A program made the position numbers and the translations under genes. Below the pieces are notes generated by a model, which saw nothing but the letters and a program-made list of their open reading frames with translations, was not told the origin of the DNA and searched no databases. This document shows, one piece after another, positions 1-13,170 of a DNA stretch of 64,000 nt; the stretch's first letter is position 1, and each line of letters begins with the position of its first letter. This DNA comes from Numida meleagris (Eukaryota; Chordata; Aves; Galliformes; Numididae): assembly GCF_002078875.1 (NCBI RefSeq), contig NC_034411.1, positions 35,004,990 through 35,068,989 on the forward strand, read 5' to 3'.

Positions 1-2379
1 CTTTCTGCTCAGTTCATTCACTAAATCATTTAATCACCCAAGGCCATATGTTACCATCTTGTGTAAAACGGGTGGAAGAGAAAAAAAAAAATATGCAAAA
101 ATCTCTGCACAAGTGTGGGTGTCAGAATCCAGCATAGCTCCCACTAGGAAGCACAAAATACGTATAAAATGTTATCACCAGTGAATGTGACTACGAAAAT
201 AAACCTAGACAGACAAAAGAAAGAATCAAGACAGTAAAGGTGAAGGAGACAATCTTGGAACCTCAGTTCTGTGCAGAAAAGTTGCAGTCTGAATGTTATG
301 TATGAGTCCATGTGCTTGTCGGCGCAGTATTCTGCCCGTAATACAGTTGTGCTCTGCTGTAATTAGCTTGAGAACACATTAACTCATGCTCAGTGTACGT
401 TCCCACTTTTTAAAATTGCATGAATAAGATCCTGTGCCTTACTTGAGTCCTTCTTCTTCGTCTTTCTCCTTACCAGTAGTGCCACATAGGAAAGTGCTGG
501 TGCTCTTTTTGTCCCAGTATATGGAGTCATGTGCTTTTACCACTTGGTTTCAGCTGCTGTTCTCTGACGTGATTACTTCACGTGGCTCTCTATCTTGGCA
601 CATGTGCTTGGTGACAGACTCAAGGGAAACACATGGCTCAATGTAAGTCATGGGATATTTGCTCCAACAGGGAACAAGGAGGCTTGAGAGAAGTTAAGAG
701 GTGGAAAATGTGTTGTTTTTACAACAAGAGGACTTCCTAGTGTTATGAAGGGATCTCTGATCCATCCTTTGTTTGTACCTCCAGGAACCCATTGTGTGCT
801 GCCTTGTTTTGGTGAGGAGGGCAGCTCTTCCCCAGTGGAGGACAGCTCTCCCAGCCCAAGCTGCCAAGCAGCCGCTGCATCTTTCCATTCCAAAGACAGG
901 GGCATAACAACACAGACTGAAAAAAAAAAAAAAAACATGCTAAAACTGCACATGCCGCTTTATCCTAAGACTATGAAAGCATAAAAGATTATATTTTCAT
1001 TTGCATGGTTTGCTGGTTTTTATTTGGCAGCTACAATAACAACAGGCTACACTGAGCCCATAAAACAAAGTGAGAACAGCAGCTCATTTTTGTGGCAGAA
1101 TGTAATGGCTATGGCTAAAGGGCTTGCATAATTCATCTTAAACCCTTATGCCTGTATTTATTGATGTTTAAATGAAAATTAAACTCTTAGAGCCGTAAGG
1201 AGGCTTCTGATATCTGAAACAGTGTTCTGATGCAGATATTTTTATCTTACCCAACGAACTGCAAGCTCCAGTCCATAGCACTTATAGAGAAAAAGGGAAG
1301 CATTTGGTTAGCAGGCCCTGCATCTCAGCGGGATGGTGCCTCCCTCCCCTTGTAGGCTTCTCAAGGTGGCCACGAAAGCCCTTGGAGAAGGATAACACCA
1401 AAGGTCTGGCTGGCCGCGCCTGGGGGTCTGACCTGGCTCAGGAAAAGAGAAGCTGCCTCTGTAAGCTATAGCTCCATGGTAAGAGGGTGGTCACTTGGGT
1501 GACCTACCAGAGCTTCTTTACCGCTTTGGCAAACCATGAAAAGCTGAAGTAAAACGGAGGCATCTGGTTTCTTTGAAGGCAGCTTTTTGGAAGCACAGCA
1601 TCACTGTGAATACTGTTCCTAATACATGAAAAAAAAACCCAAAAGATTGAGCTAACCATACTGTTAGAGAAAGGATTTTTATTTCCCAGAGGCTTTTAGA
1701 AAGCTATTTTGTTTATTTCTCAGATTTTTTTCAGCAATGTGTCATTTTTTTTTCTCTCTATTCTCTGCAAGATAGAGCAGACTCAGGAAGTGAATTGCTG
1801 CTTAGGGAAGTGTCCTGCCTCCAAGCTGACTTATATAGTAGGACATATGGCATAAGTTATATTTGGACAGATGTGAACAAGTAGTCAGTAGATTTGATAA
1901 GATTCTTTATTTAAACTAACTTGCACTGTGTCACTGTTCTACCATCTTTCTCTCCTTCCTCAATCTGATCTTTTGCTGTTTTTAAATATTTTAAATATAC
2001 ATTACTTCTAGCTACTCTGTAATGCCATGAATGCATTTAAGAGCATTTAGTCATGACAGCAATATCAGATTTTCTTCACAATACGATTGGCAAATATCTG
2101 CTTTTGGTGACAAAGCAGGCACAGATGATAGATTATATGAGTTGCAAACCTTAAGTGATCACCAGTTTGAGACAGTCCAGCTCAGTGTGAGCCGTTTTCA
2201 TTGATTTGTTCAGCTTGGCCTCTGACTCTCGTGTTTCACTGGTGTGCGGTTGGAGCACAAAGTTGTTCTGTGCCTCCCATGAGGCATACCGGAATCACAA
2301 AAAAAAAGGGCGGAATGAGCTTCAAGAGATCCTTTACTTTACAGGATCATCTCTATCTGTGTTGTTTCTGACAAGTGCA
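1..2379. other. Intergenic, no gene recognised
   Basis: This stretch has no ORF with family resemblance and no repeat that I recognise. It contains a 16-base A run at 920-935. At about 990-1250 there is an AT-rich, low-CpG segment with ATTTGCAT and TTAAA/TAAT-type words that looks like slowly evolving non-coding DNA, but that is an impression only. The short ORFs here (434-646, 745-984) lack codon structure or domains and are treated as chance frames. Confidence 0.6.
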
Positions 2380-3480
2380 TATCCCCCTTCTTATTTGTTT
2401 ATTGAACTCTCCAGTGAGGGAGATTCCACTGTCCATCTAGGCAATCTGTTCCAGTGCCTGATCATCCTCTTTGACAATATGATTGTGCTGGTGTATTGTT
2501 GCAAATGTTGCTGTAAGAAGCTTGTAACTTTTTGTCTTACCCAGAGTGGTTATGTAGAAGAGTTTGTTTCCTCTTTACACTAATACCTCACGCATTGGAG
2601 GTGAGCCTTCATGTAGGAAGTCGCCCGCTTCAGTCTTGTCTTCTCTAGATTAAACAGTCCTACACGTAGCTCATGTTTTTCACTTTTTTTTTTTCTGTAT
2701 TTTCATCTTCTGCACTCTGTTCAGTTAGTTCACATCCTCCCTGGCTATTCCCTGGCTGTGAATCTTGCATTTGTGCAGTTTATTATTCCTAACAAAGCAG
2801 AGAGTTTTTCTTTCATCTTATCTGCCATGCTCCAAGCTTTTTCTGTCCATTTTCCAACCTACCAGAACCATTTTGAAAGATAATCTTTCCTCCATCGTGC
2901 GTGCAGCCCATTCCAAGCTGGTGCCATCTGCAAATTTAGAAGTTGTACTTTTAGTCTGTTTATCTGCATTGTTAATGAAAAGCTTGAGTTGTATCAGTCC
3001 TATGGCAGGTACCTGGTGAACTAGACTCATTATCCTTTCTGTTTTGCAGTGAGTCTTTTGTAAGGATTCTTTGTGTGTGACTTCTCAGCCAGTCCTGTAA
3101 CCACTACCACAACTGGTTTCAGCTTCCCCACGTACCCTGGTTTGGTCCAAAGAGCATCAGATAGGGCAGCGTAGGCAGCCTGGCTGCAGACAAGATCCGG
3201 CATCTTCTCTCAAGGCCTCTTAATCTCTCTCAGAGAGGAACTGGATTTGCTTAGCTTGGTTTATTTGTGATAAATCAGTGCAACTCATTGGTCTTGTGGT
3301 CTTCTAGCCATTTTTAAAATGTTTGATTATTTGTTCCGGTTTGATAACCGGCCCATAATTCTCTTTTCACCTTCTTTTGAGGATGAAGTAGCCAGCTTTC
3401 CCTCCATGAATTCTCAAGAATAACTGCTGCTTATTACCAGAATGCTTCAGCCCGTTCTTTAATATCTAGTGTTGGAGAAT
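2380..3480 (-). mobile_element. Old degraded CR1-type LINE fragment
   Basis: Read on the minus strand, this region follows the 3' half of a CR1/L3-like reverse transcriptase LINE. On the plus strand it keeps recognisable landmarks: a 'ctgttccagtgcctgatcatcctctt'-like segment around 2449-2475, the 'gccatctgcaaatttag' segment near 2924-2940, a 'ggtacctggtgaactagactc' block near 3007, and a 'ccatgaattctcaagaataactgctg' block near 3404. In intact CR1 these fall in the same order. Divergence is high, with many indels and no surviving frame, so this is an ancient inactive copy. The ORFs at 2206-2583 and 2765-3019 are by-products of it. Exact ends are uncertain by about 100 bp. Confidence 0.7.
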
Positions 3481-5131
3481 AAATACAATACAGATTATGA
3501 AATAATTACACACTGTGATAATGAGCACCTAAAAACTTGATAGATGCTGTTTGGTAGCATGAAGGACAGGTGACATCGCAAGGCTTCGTTCCAACACAAC
3601 GCTTTCTCACCAGCCTCCATGGAGCCTTCTACCCGTGTGTTTACTTCTAAACCACAACTCAAAGTAAAACTTTTGTAACATTATACCTCTTGAAAGATAG
3701 TGTGGATGAAAAAAAATACATTCCTCAAATCTCGAAAGTGGATGCAAGTGGATATCTAGCATAATGCTAACAAAAAGAAAGAAAACATGGGAGTGTACTA
3801 ACTGCCAGGAGGATGAGTTTTGACTGCCTGTGGTGATTCAGTATATAGGTCAATAACTTTGCCTAATGATCACCTTTTTGGTACAGGCATTTGCCGCACA
3901 AGCATATGTGCCTTTTTCATTTCCAGCCCAACTTTTTAATGGTTAAAAGCTAATTAAAACTTACAGTGGCATTTTGAATCAATATAGCGTATGGACTGCT
4001 GCATGCTCTCTCATCAGGCGTGTTGCCCTCAGGAAGCAGCATTAACTTCAGCAGCAAAATACTGCTATGAGCTCATTAATCATCACATTCAGAGACTGCC
4101 GTGGTCGCAGTGGCAGCAGCTCCAAGCCTTTCTCGTGGTGAAGAGCAGATACAATGCTTAGCTATGCGAAGTGTTGCGCAAACATTAACTGCTACAGCCA
4201 ACTGTCTTTGCATTTGGTATTTATAATCTCAGCTCTTTTGATCAAAAAGCCAGGACAGACCGTGAGGTGGATTTGCACAAAATGATACTGTAAATGGGCG
4301 TCAGGCTGCTATTAGCACTCAGCACCCCAACTTTGTAGCTCTGAAGTCCTCTTATTTCCCTGTTAGAAAGAAAATAAAAAATAGACAACACCTAGAAATG
4401 TGTAGGGAAAAAAAATGTAAAAGAGAGAGAAAAAGACAAGGAATGCAGCTAAAAAGAGTTAAGGAGAAAGAAAAGGAGAGTGGGAATCAGAGATCAAAAT
4501 AAGGTTGGAAGAATTCAGGCAGTGAAGGGAAGGAATTTGTTTGGAGACATTTATGTATATAAACACTGTATTCAGTGCCTATGAGAAATTTTGAGAGCCT
4601 CTAGTGATCTCTGTGCTCCAGTACCAGGTGCTCACCAAAACAGGAGTCCTCTCCCCAGTCACACCAGTCCTGGTGGGTGAGATCAGGCTCGCCGGAACAG
4701 AGCAGGAAGGCTCCTCACAGCCCCCACTGTCCTACTCACCCATTTCAGCACTGCACAAATGTTCCCGGGCTCTTTTTTTGCACAAAAGCCTGCTAAGCCA
4801 TGGCAGTTTTGCTGCTACAAGGAGCCCTTCTCACCTTTTGTGGGGATTCTGATGAGCAACTTCCAAGATATCCAGCTGACATATCTTGGGTAATCCTGCA
4901 ACTGCTTTGTACGTACTGGTGTGATTTTCCTTGGATGTATGGAGGAGCAGAAAGAAAATCTGAATGCTGAGTATTAGCTTTATTGAGATGCACAAGTTCC
5001 AGTATAGACTCTTTTTTATTGGGACTTTGTGTTTAGAAGGATTCCGTTTTTCCTTTCCACCAAGTCTCTTTGAGCCTTGTGTAGTGGCACCTTGCTAGCC
5101 TTAAGCCATGCAGCACACAAAGTGGAGATTT
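3481..5131. other. Intergenic, no gene recognised
   Basis: No gene is visible. The stretch 3920-4240 is AT-rich with balanced, non-repetitive sequence (TTAATGGTTAAAAGCTAATT, CTCATTAATCATCAC, GTTGCGCAAAC) and could be a cis-regulatory block. A purine-rich segment follows at about 4370-4500. The ORF at 4604-4852 has no recognisable domain. Confidence 0.55.
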
Positions 5132-5145
5132 TGTGTGTGTGTGTG
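5132..5145. repeat. (TG)7 microsatellite
   Basis: Seven uninterrupted TG dinucleotides lie directly upstream of the CR1 3' fragment that begins at about 5147. Confidence 0.9.
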
Positions 5146-5146
5146 G

Positions 5147-5252
5147 CACTGAGGGACACAGTTAGTGGTATGGTGGTCATGCGTTGATGGTTGGACTAGA
5201 TGATCTTAGTGGTCTTTTCCACCCTTAATGATTCCATGAATCTATGATTTTA
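5147..5252 (+). mobile_element. CR1 LINE 3' end fragment
   Basis: The sequence matches the terminal part of bird CR1 elements: 'ggttggactagatgatctta', then 'ggtcttttccaccc', then the decayed octamer tail ('atgattccatgaatctatga'). CR1 retrotransposons are usually 5'-truncated, and only about 100 bp remain here. It has no coding potential. The insertion is younger than the CR1 at 2.4-3.5 kb because the tail and the terminal 60 bp are still readable. Confidence 0.88.
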
Positions 5253-8200
5253 GAGCTTCAAGCCATGCGCATGCACTACAGGGGAAACTAGAGCCTCTTC
5301 CTGAGCCTAAATGGCTGGAAGCTGAGTGGTCATCTCAGAATATGGACTTGATTTTTGCCTCCCTTCTGCACTGCTTTCTGCCATCGCCGTGACCTCCTGT
5401 TGCTCCCATGTGAGCACTGAGCCAGGCGCTGCCTGTTCATGGGGCAGTGTGACCATGGGCCTGTCCCCACAGAAGCAGGAGATGGCGTGCAGGAACCGCA
5501 GTGACTGACAAGGACTGAAAAATTGCCAGGGAACAGATGCCTCCACAGAAAATGCCATCCTGTAGGGACCCAGGCTGCACATACACGGCACTCACAGAGC
5601 ATGGGCTGAATGCCCCTCTGGTCACCCAGATGGAAGTACCTGCATTAAAACTGCTGAGGTTGTACATCAGTCTATGCAGTCCTTCATCTCTGTCCCATAG
5701 AGATCTGTTGGTCCCATCTTCCTGCACAGCAGCTGAGTTTTATGCCAGTTGGAGAGCTGCATATCTTGCACTCGGTCCTGTGTGTGAAACCCTCCAGCTT
5801 CTGAGAGCCCCTGCCAGGCCTTCCCTCCGTGAAGCGCAGGAGCCTTCAGTTTTGTGCTCTTCATTTTTTTATTTTTTTATTTTTAAAGCAAATTTTGAAC
5901 AAGAGGTGGAAGAATGATGTGGGGGGAGGTCCTGAAGCGGAACGGGAGCAAGCAGTGCTGCAGTGTCACCCTGAGCTAACGGGGTGAGCCCTCGCGGCCT
6001 TCCAGGCACAAGGAAGAGATAGGTTGGATAACATGAGGGCACGGGAGAAGGATTCTGCTCAGTAATGGCAAATTACCCACTCAAAAATAACAGAAAGAAG
6101 GGAGGAAAAAATTAGCGAATAAAGTCTGCACATTATTTTAAATCACAGAAGTGTCAAAAATGGTAATGCCTATATCAAGGCTGCCCTAATGTAGCTTTAA
6201 TTTGCATGCCATTGGCATTGATTTGATGTGAATATTTACTCTCCTATTCAATTAAGAAAATCCATAACTGCCACCATATTGTAATGTTAATGTATTTTTA
6301 CACAGCTCTCTGTTTACCTTATTTTCTCTTCTATAACATTAACACTTCTTTTTTTTTGTTAAAAAATGTGTGAAAGATTAATTTGTAGAATGACGGGATA
6401 TGTGGGTGTGTAGCACAGGCCAGATGGAAGGGGTGTAACATGACAGTTTTCTTCTGTGGCTTCGTTTTGTTTTTATTGTTGCAAGCGAGCAAAGTATAAC
6501 TAAAATTATCATTTCTTCGCTGGGCAAAAAGAAATAAGTGGTAAGTTCCTCTTTTACTCCCCATGACTTGACGTGATTGTCATGCAGCTGCAACACTGTT
6601 CAACAGAGATGACAGGTTGATAAACATTTGTCTAAAACTTCAGTTTATATCTTTGAGGAACACTGTTATTTAAAGAATTTGTATGTGGGGATCCATAATT
6701 CTGTATTGCAGAATAGGTCAGAATGCATATTTAGTCATAAAGGAGATCAATTTGGTGATTTATTAGTCTTGTGTTACAGGTACACAGGGGTAAAAACAGC
6801 TCCTAATGCTGAAAAAAGAAGAAAAAAAAAGAGAAGAATCTATTCAAGACAAAGCCTTTTTATCTGTAAAGCCATCCATTCAAGAAGGCTTTTTAACTGT
6901 TGATAGAGGGTTGTTCCAAGGCCAAATTCTAATTTACACATAAGTATTGTAGGAGTTTGGTATAGTAAATGTCCTTATTGAAGAATAAAGCAATTAGCAC
7001 AGTAACTCGCTGTCATCTGGCACATAAAGGCATTCCAAGAAAAAGTTAAGTGTTGAGGAAAGGAGAGAAATTCAGGACAGCATGTGGGAGAGGAATATGG
7101 AGGCTCCTTTTTCTGCCACTTGGGAGAAAAGGAGGGGAGAGAAAACCCACTGCAAACTTCATCTGCTTCCTTACCTCATCGTGAGTTGACCCGAGTTTCT
7201 TCCCTTCTTTTAAGGGAAGGGAAAAACAATTTAAAACCTACCTAAGCTCTTAGAGGCTAAAGTCCTAAAGCCATATGTCGTAAGTAGTAGCTGTACTTTT
7301 GCATCCTCATACACAAATGCTTATTTTGCTTTGCAAAGGTGTACGTGTGCCTGTGAATATGTACACCCCTCATGAGTGAAAATGCCCTTTAATCATCTGA
7401 TCCTTGAGCCTCTTGTCTGAAGAGAAAAGGTTTTGCTCAAATTTTCAAATAAATACATTTGTTTTGTCTAAGGCTCAGCATATGCCATTTCAGAGGGAGG
7501 GAACTTCTGAAAAGCCAAAAGCTAAAGGAAATGGAATGTTATAAGTCAAATAGTTAAATTAACAATAACTTAATTTGATTTTTTACTGTTAAGAAAATAA
7601 AATAGAGCTAGAAACATGCATTAAATCTTCCCATCTCTGTCCATCCATCGTACTTAAAATGGAGGATTTTTCATTGTGAGTATTTTGCCCAATTTGCTCT
7701 ATTGGGTCTTTGGTGATTTCTTAAGAAAAAATAACAAGATTTCCCAGTTTCTATGGGATAATGCTACTTTCTGTTTGTGTCATGTCATTAGTTTGGATCT
7801 TGGTGAGTCAACAATCCTTTTTCCTTCTTTTCTATTTACTTTATTAGCAGGTTTCTTAATGTCCTAAATTTAATTTACGCGTATCAGTTTTCCGCTTTTT
7901 TCTTTACTCCCAAACTGTAGGCATTTGTAAGTTCTGTTATCTCAAAACTTCAATGTTTAGCCTCAGTTATGCTCTGAGCATTTCTGAAGAATAATCCAGA
8001 GCCACTGCTAACTTAGCTGGCCATATTTTGCTGGTGGTGTTATGCTCATATATCATATTGTGGACTCACATTTAAGACTAAGGAAGTGATGCAGCTATGA
8101 GAAACAAGGAAAACACTTCCAATGCACCCCAGAGACTGCTACTGCAGACCACATTTGTTAGCATTTCTGCTTTTCTATGTGGCTGTGTGTGGCCGAGTGT

Positions 8201-8862
8201 ACATCCTTGGTCCAGCTGCATCTCTTCATGCCTTTGACCAATGTCTTCCTCTAAATCTTCATGACCCATGCTCCAAATGCTGACGATTCAGGGCATCAGC
8301 GGGCTTCCTTGCGCATGTGCCTTTTGCACACTGCCATCTGAGGAGTGAATTTCCTTGCAGATGTGTGGAGGCTCTGGGAGGCCATTGTGGCAGCTTCTCC
8401 CAGAGCTAGGGGGTGCAATGCAGAGCACTCTGGTGCCCCTTTCCAGCAGGGCTCCTGTGAGTCCCACAGGTGCGCAGGACTCATCCCAGCATGGTTTATA
8501 CATCCATGTATGTCAGTTCTGTGTCCAGCATGCCCAGTGTCTGCTAGGATAGGCTGCATTTTCTAATCCAGTAAGAATAGATGAAAGAAGTGAGGCAAGT
8601 GAATACCGTCAGGGAGGGACACATGAAGCCTCCTGTTGGAGGTAGGGAAGAAACTAGATAAAATGGTTCTATGTCCAGTGAAAACACACCATACTGCTCT
8701 GATTGACTGCTGGGAGCTGACATCAAAGCCCACAGAGCTATGAGCAGTAGCAAGGCTACCGCTAGCAGGAAGGCAGGCTGCCCATTCCCACGTAGCTGTG
8801 TGATCCTGGCTCCCATGAGTATGCTGAAGCTACTTCCTCCGTGCCCAGCAGCTCCCACCCAC

Positions 8863-8880
8863 AGGAGGAGGAGGAGGAGG
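8863..8880. repeat. (AGG)6 microsatellite
   Basis: Six perfect AGG triplets. Read on the minus strand they are CCT repeats that encode a run of leucines, which explains the artificially hydrophobic ORF at 8544-8915. Confidence 0.92.
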
Positions 8881-11800
8881 TAACTGAGGATGAGGAGATA
8901 ACCAAGCAGACACAAAGCACATCAGCAGTTCGGAAGGTTTGTTTGCCTGGGAAGACTCGATGGCAAATCAAAAGGGATAAAGCAAGCAGAAAGAGTAACA
9001 AACAAATGCTTCCTCAGCCCAGGGAGAGCGACGTTGTTCTTATGAATCAGCAGGGAGCCACGCTTCCCCACAGACACGTTCCACGTATCTCCAGTTGCCT
9101 GTATTGTGCCCTGCCTCTCCCTTCCTTCAGGGTGATGGGAAGGAAAGCTGGAGCTAACTCCCTCTTTTTCTACTGTTGGTCTTATTTTGTCTTTGGTATC
9201 TGTAAAATACTAGGCTCTGTGTAAAAACGATGCAGAAGTTTCTTGTGCGTTTATTAGTAGCCAGCTTGATGTGGAGCCATGTGCATTTTTCAAGTACAAG
9301 AGTCAGTTTAACTGATTTTAGCAAGAGGCTGAAAAAACTTTATGCACAGCTCTAGAAAATATTCTAGACTCCAGTCAAAGGAACAAACATTTTGCAGGGC
9401 TGAGCGATAGTGTTGTGCTTTCAAGATAGTCTCTGTCAATGGCTTTGCTCTCCTGATGATACTTAAGCCTTCTTCTGTGGGTGGGACAAAGATCTCCATG
9501 AGCTGACAGCAGTCTGTGCTTACCCACCTCCTGGAGAGCATGAGCCTCGCGATAATTTCAGGGAAAGAGATGAACTGGCAGCCTCCTCTAGAAACTGTTT
9601 CGAAGAAATAAATGATTCGTCTCTGTTTCTTTATTTTAAAAACATTAGATAGTGAAACACTGCTGTTTCTCTCTTTGAGAACTTCGTTGGCAGCAGGGTA
9701 GACCAGGTAAGTGGTTGTGCCCAGCCTACCAGCTGCCACCCCTCAGTTGTGGGAACCAGGAAGCACAATCTAACCCGACCACGTTGTTCTGGGAGAAGCA
9801 CTGACTGCTGTCCTGCCACCTGGGGGCTGGACACAGCTGGCGCAAGGAGTGCTTGTTTGTTGATGTGCTCCTTTAATAAGAACGACACTCTCAAGCTTCA
9901 TCTTCTCCAGTCAGCATGGGCTTTGCTGGAGTGGTATGATGGGCTGCAAGGAAGTTGTTTCATCTGTTGGACCTAGAGAAAGGCTGTGGTAGTAAGCACA
10001 CAGGTACATTACCTGCCCATAGCCCGTGTTTCTTCAGTGGCATGGGGGTTTCTCTGCAGAGAGCTTAAGAGAGATCACACAGATAAGGTCAGTGGCCAAG
10101 GACTCAGGAGATGGCCCAGGCTCTGTGTGCAGCCCTGCAGCGGGCTCCTGCCTTGGTAAAGGAGGTTCAAGTTACCAGTGCTGCAGAGCTGCTTGGGAGG
10201 TTCTCAGATCAGACGGCAGTGAGCTCCTCTGAAAAGCTTATAAATATATTAAATTTATGAACATTTACTGTACGCTGCACTCTGAAATCTGCCAACACTA
10301 ATCCAAGAGAATTACACATTTTAGGCCTGAACATAACATACTGTATGCAGTAACTCACATCAGAGCAACCCATATGCTACTGTTAATGTGCCAACTGACA
10401 CATGTTAAACCACAAACATAAGAAAGGATTGGATTTCAACTGCATTTTTGTATTCCAGTTATTCCTCGGGTCCATTATTTTTATTCACTCTCATCTTCTC
10501 TCTGCAGATAGCCTGCTCTCCCTAATACATCTTCTCTCCCCCTACCAGATTTCCTGCTGGATATAGCCTGCCCTGGAGACAAGGCACCTAATGTAAGCAC
10601 ATAGGGCAAGTAGCACAAAAATAGAAACCCCTCTTACCATAATCTAGGTCACTTAATAGCCTACTTTCAGGGTTCTCGGTGAACCCTGTACCCACTCCTG
10701 CTAGGCAAAGAAAAACCCTGAGAAGAAGTGGGTGGATGAGTAGACAGCCAGCCATTCCAAGTGTCAGATCTGACTCCTTGGGAGAGATGCGCTGAGGATG
10801 CTGTCAGAGACAGAATGTGTCTGAGCTGGAGACAAACGTTTTTGTATTACATTCATGACACGAGTTCTGCCACCTTGCAATATGCGCACATTGTTACTGC
10901 TTGATGGTAATAACTGGATTTTTCCAGGGAGCTGGTGGAAACACCCCAATGCTGTTATGATAATTAGATCTCAAGGCTCAGTGGGCTAGGATAACCCTCC
11001 AGAAGTGGGTATGATTTACATAGAGTAATTCAGGAACAACAGCAGGAAACTCTTGATTTAAATGCGCCCCCTGTAGCAGAAGCAAGTCTACTTCTCACCT
11101 CTCAGGTCTGCCAAGGTGTGACACCAGCAATCAAAGCATGTGACAAGGGGCAAAAAAGTAAACAGCTTCAGTTCTCCTCCAAACAAGCCACATTCATGGA
11201 TTTGCAGGGAGTTAAGGGCAAAAAAAAAAAATCATGTTAAGGATTCTATTTGGTTATGTAAGGAGAAGTTTTTAAAAAAGAGAAACTGAAAAGAAGAGTA
11301 CGTGTCATCATGCAGATTTGAACCACAAATTTGCAGTTACTTTTTCAGATAAATGCTACTTAGGGTAGCAACTAATGGATTTTATGTAGGCCCCCTACTG
11401 AAGAGGATCTGATACAGATTTAAGTGATAGATTCCGCGAGTATTTGGCAACGCATCAATAACGTACTGGAGAACGAGATTCCCAAGTCTCTCCTTGATTA
11501 AAGGGAAGCAGCTGCTAGAGCCTAAGAGCTAGAAGAAGTGACAAAATGTGCCATGTGGGAAACAAGGATTCTGTTCCCACCTCTGCTAGAACTGACCTGG
11601 TATAAATTGCCAAGTGAGGGAAATAATACCTGCCTTGTATTTAAGGTAAGATGAGACTACATGGTAAAATTGTCCTTCAAGGCATGGGTAGAGAGAGAGA
11701 ACAGTGCACATACCCCCAGCCTTCAGGTCTACATATTCCTGTGGGTTACTTGGATCCTCTCTCTTTCTCTGTCCTTTTGGCCTGTGTGGGCAATGCAGCG

Positions 11801-12560
11801 TAACCTGTAGCAGAACGTGTTGCAGAAGCTAATAATACCCTGGAGACCCTGGAAATAGAATCCTTGAGGTAAGAGCATGCACTTTTAATTTCAGCACAGT
11901 GAAATCTTGTGGGATCCCCTTATTCAGAGTTATATACCTCACTCTTTCCTGGAAACTTCAAAGACTTTTATGCAAAAGACCCCTTTCATCATGTTCTGAG
12001 GCTGGCTTAATTAATTTCAGGATAGTACTACACTTTTATAAAATAAGCAAAAAAAAACTTGCCTGCCATTTAAATATACTGCTATATTTAATTTTATTTT
12101 TAATATTACTTTGACTTCCCGTTTTATTTGAAACATAGAAGATGTCCATGGGACTGACTACGGATCCTAAGTCTAGTGAGACTGGTCATGTTCATAGCCC
12201 TGCTCATGGAAATCTGCAGGAATTAGGCATTTAAAACAGTTTGGAATAGAAGACAAAGGGGTATTCATGAATATTAACTTTAACTTGGTAAAGACAGGCT
12301 CTCAAGACTCTTTTTTTAATCACTGAAGAGAGGAGGACTCCCCTGAGGTTTCTTTGTCATACTGGGACAGGACGTTCTCTCTCTCCATTGCCATAAGGGA
12401 AACATAGCAGGCAAGAGCTGCCAGGCAACATCCCTAGCAGAAGTTTTGGAATAGGATAGTGTGAATGATCTCCACAGTGTGTTCAAAACAATGCCTGTCT
12501 TTTTAATCTAAAGCATTTCTCTGTGGAGGTGAGACAGAAGTCACTATGTGCAGTAAATGT

Positions 12561-12605
12561 CTGAAGTTCAGTAGCTGAAGTTCAGTTGTGGAAGTTCAAT
12601 GGCTG
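12561..12605. repeat. Short imperfect tandem repeat (about 15-bp unit)
   Basis: The word GAAGTTCA recurs three times at regular spacing (CTGAAGTTCAGTAG, CTGAAGTTCAGTTGTG, GAAGTTCAATGG). It is a small local duplication directly left of an old CR1 fragment. Confidence 0.75.
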
Positions 12606-12629
12606 ACATCAGATATGAAGAGCATGTGA

Positions 12630-13170
12630 ACAGCCATGCTGTGTCAGATCAAGTGTTCATCCAGTCAGATAGTCTGTATAAAGCAGTGACCAAAATATGT
12701 GTGGAAAGAGTATGAGAAGTGCATAGTGAAACACCCCTCTGTCGCATTCCCCAGGCCACCAGCAGTTTGCAGCTCAGTGACCTGGGCGAAAGGTGGTATT
12801 TTTATGCTTAACAGACCTCAGTGTGCTTATTTTTTCTTCTATGAATTTGTGCAGTTGCTTCTTAATCCTGAATAAACTTTCAGCGTCCTGTGGCAAGCCA
12901 TTCTCTAGCTAAACCATGTGCTGTATGCCAAGGTGGTGAATCTTCCTTCATGTAGGCTGAACCTGCTATCTGACAGTGTAGCTTTTGTATCAGAAGAGAC
13001 AATAAGCAATCCATTCCTATTCACCCTTGTTACACCACTCATTTTTTTTATAGACTCTTCCAGGCAGAGTCCTTCTCTACTTGTCATTCCTAATCTGATG
13101 TGCAGAAAGATGAAAATTAACTTGTTTTGTTCAAGAAGAGCCAGAGTGGATGCAAGAGCTGGAATACATA
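12630..13170 (-). mobile_element. Old degraded CR1-type LINE fragment
   Basis: On the plus strand this reads as the reverse complement of an amniote CR1 3' region. It begins with 'gctgtgtcagatcaagtgtt', followed by 'catccagtcagatagtctgt'. 'tcctgtggcaagccattctc' follows at about 12885, then the segment around 13030-13075 that aligns with the usual 'tatagacctctatcatgtctcc' region. Landmark order is preserved but divergence is high, and no reverse transcriptase frame remains. It has the same orientation and similar age to the copy at 2.4-3.5 kb. Ends are approximate. Confidence 0.72.

Larger units (their letters stand above)
5253..12629. other. Intergenic, no gene recognised
   Basis: More than 7 kb without a supportable gene. 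A moderately GC-rich patch at 5300-5860 produces overlapping ORFs on both strands, but their predicted peptides are rich in Cys, Ser and Pro with no family features. A segment at 6100-6330 is AT-rich and complex, with TAAT and TTTGCAT words, and may be regulatory. Six AGG units at 8863-8880 create a leucine-rich minus-strand ORF. A 143-codon minus ORF at 9308-9739 has no motif I recognise. A full-consensus donor CAG|GTAAGT occurs on the plus strand at 9704-9712, without a convincing exon. Three short tandem copies around CTGAAGTTCAG lie at 12561-12605. Confidence 0.6.

Noticed and set aside
5307..5917. Cluster of overlapping ORFs on both strands
   Set aside because: Frames are open on both strands because local GC is higher. 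No domain, splice pattern or CpG island supports a gene.
8544..8915. Minus-strand ORF with a leucine-rich signal-like start and a second hydrophobic stretch
   Set aside because: The leucine run is a translation of the (AGG)6 microsatellite, and the rest lacks family features.
9704..9712. Full-consensus splice donor CAG|GTAAGT on the plus strand
   Set aside because: No clear upstream exon with a good acceptor and open frame. A single 9-bp motif can occur by chance.
9308..9739. 143-codon minus-strand ORF
   Set aside because: No recognisable motif or domain, and no exon boundaries in the right place. A chance ORF of this size is expected somewhere in 64 kb.
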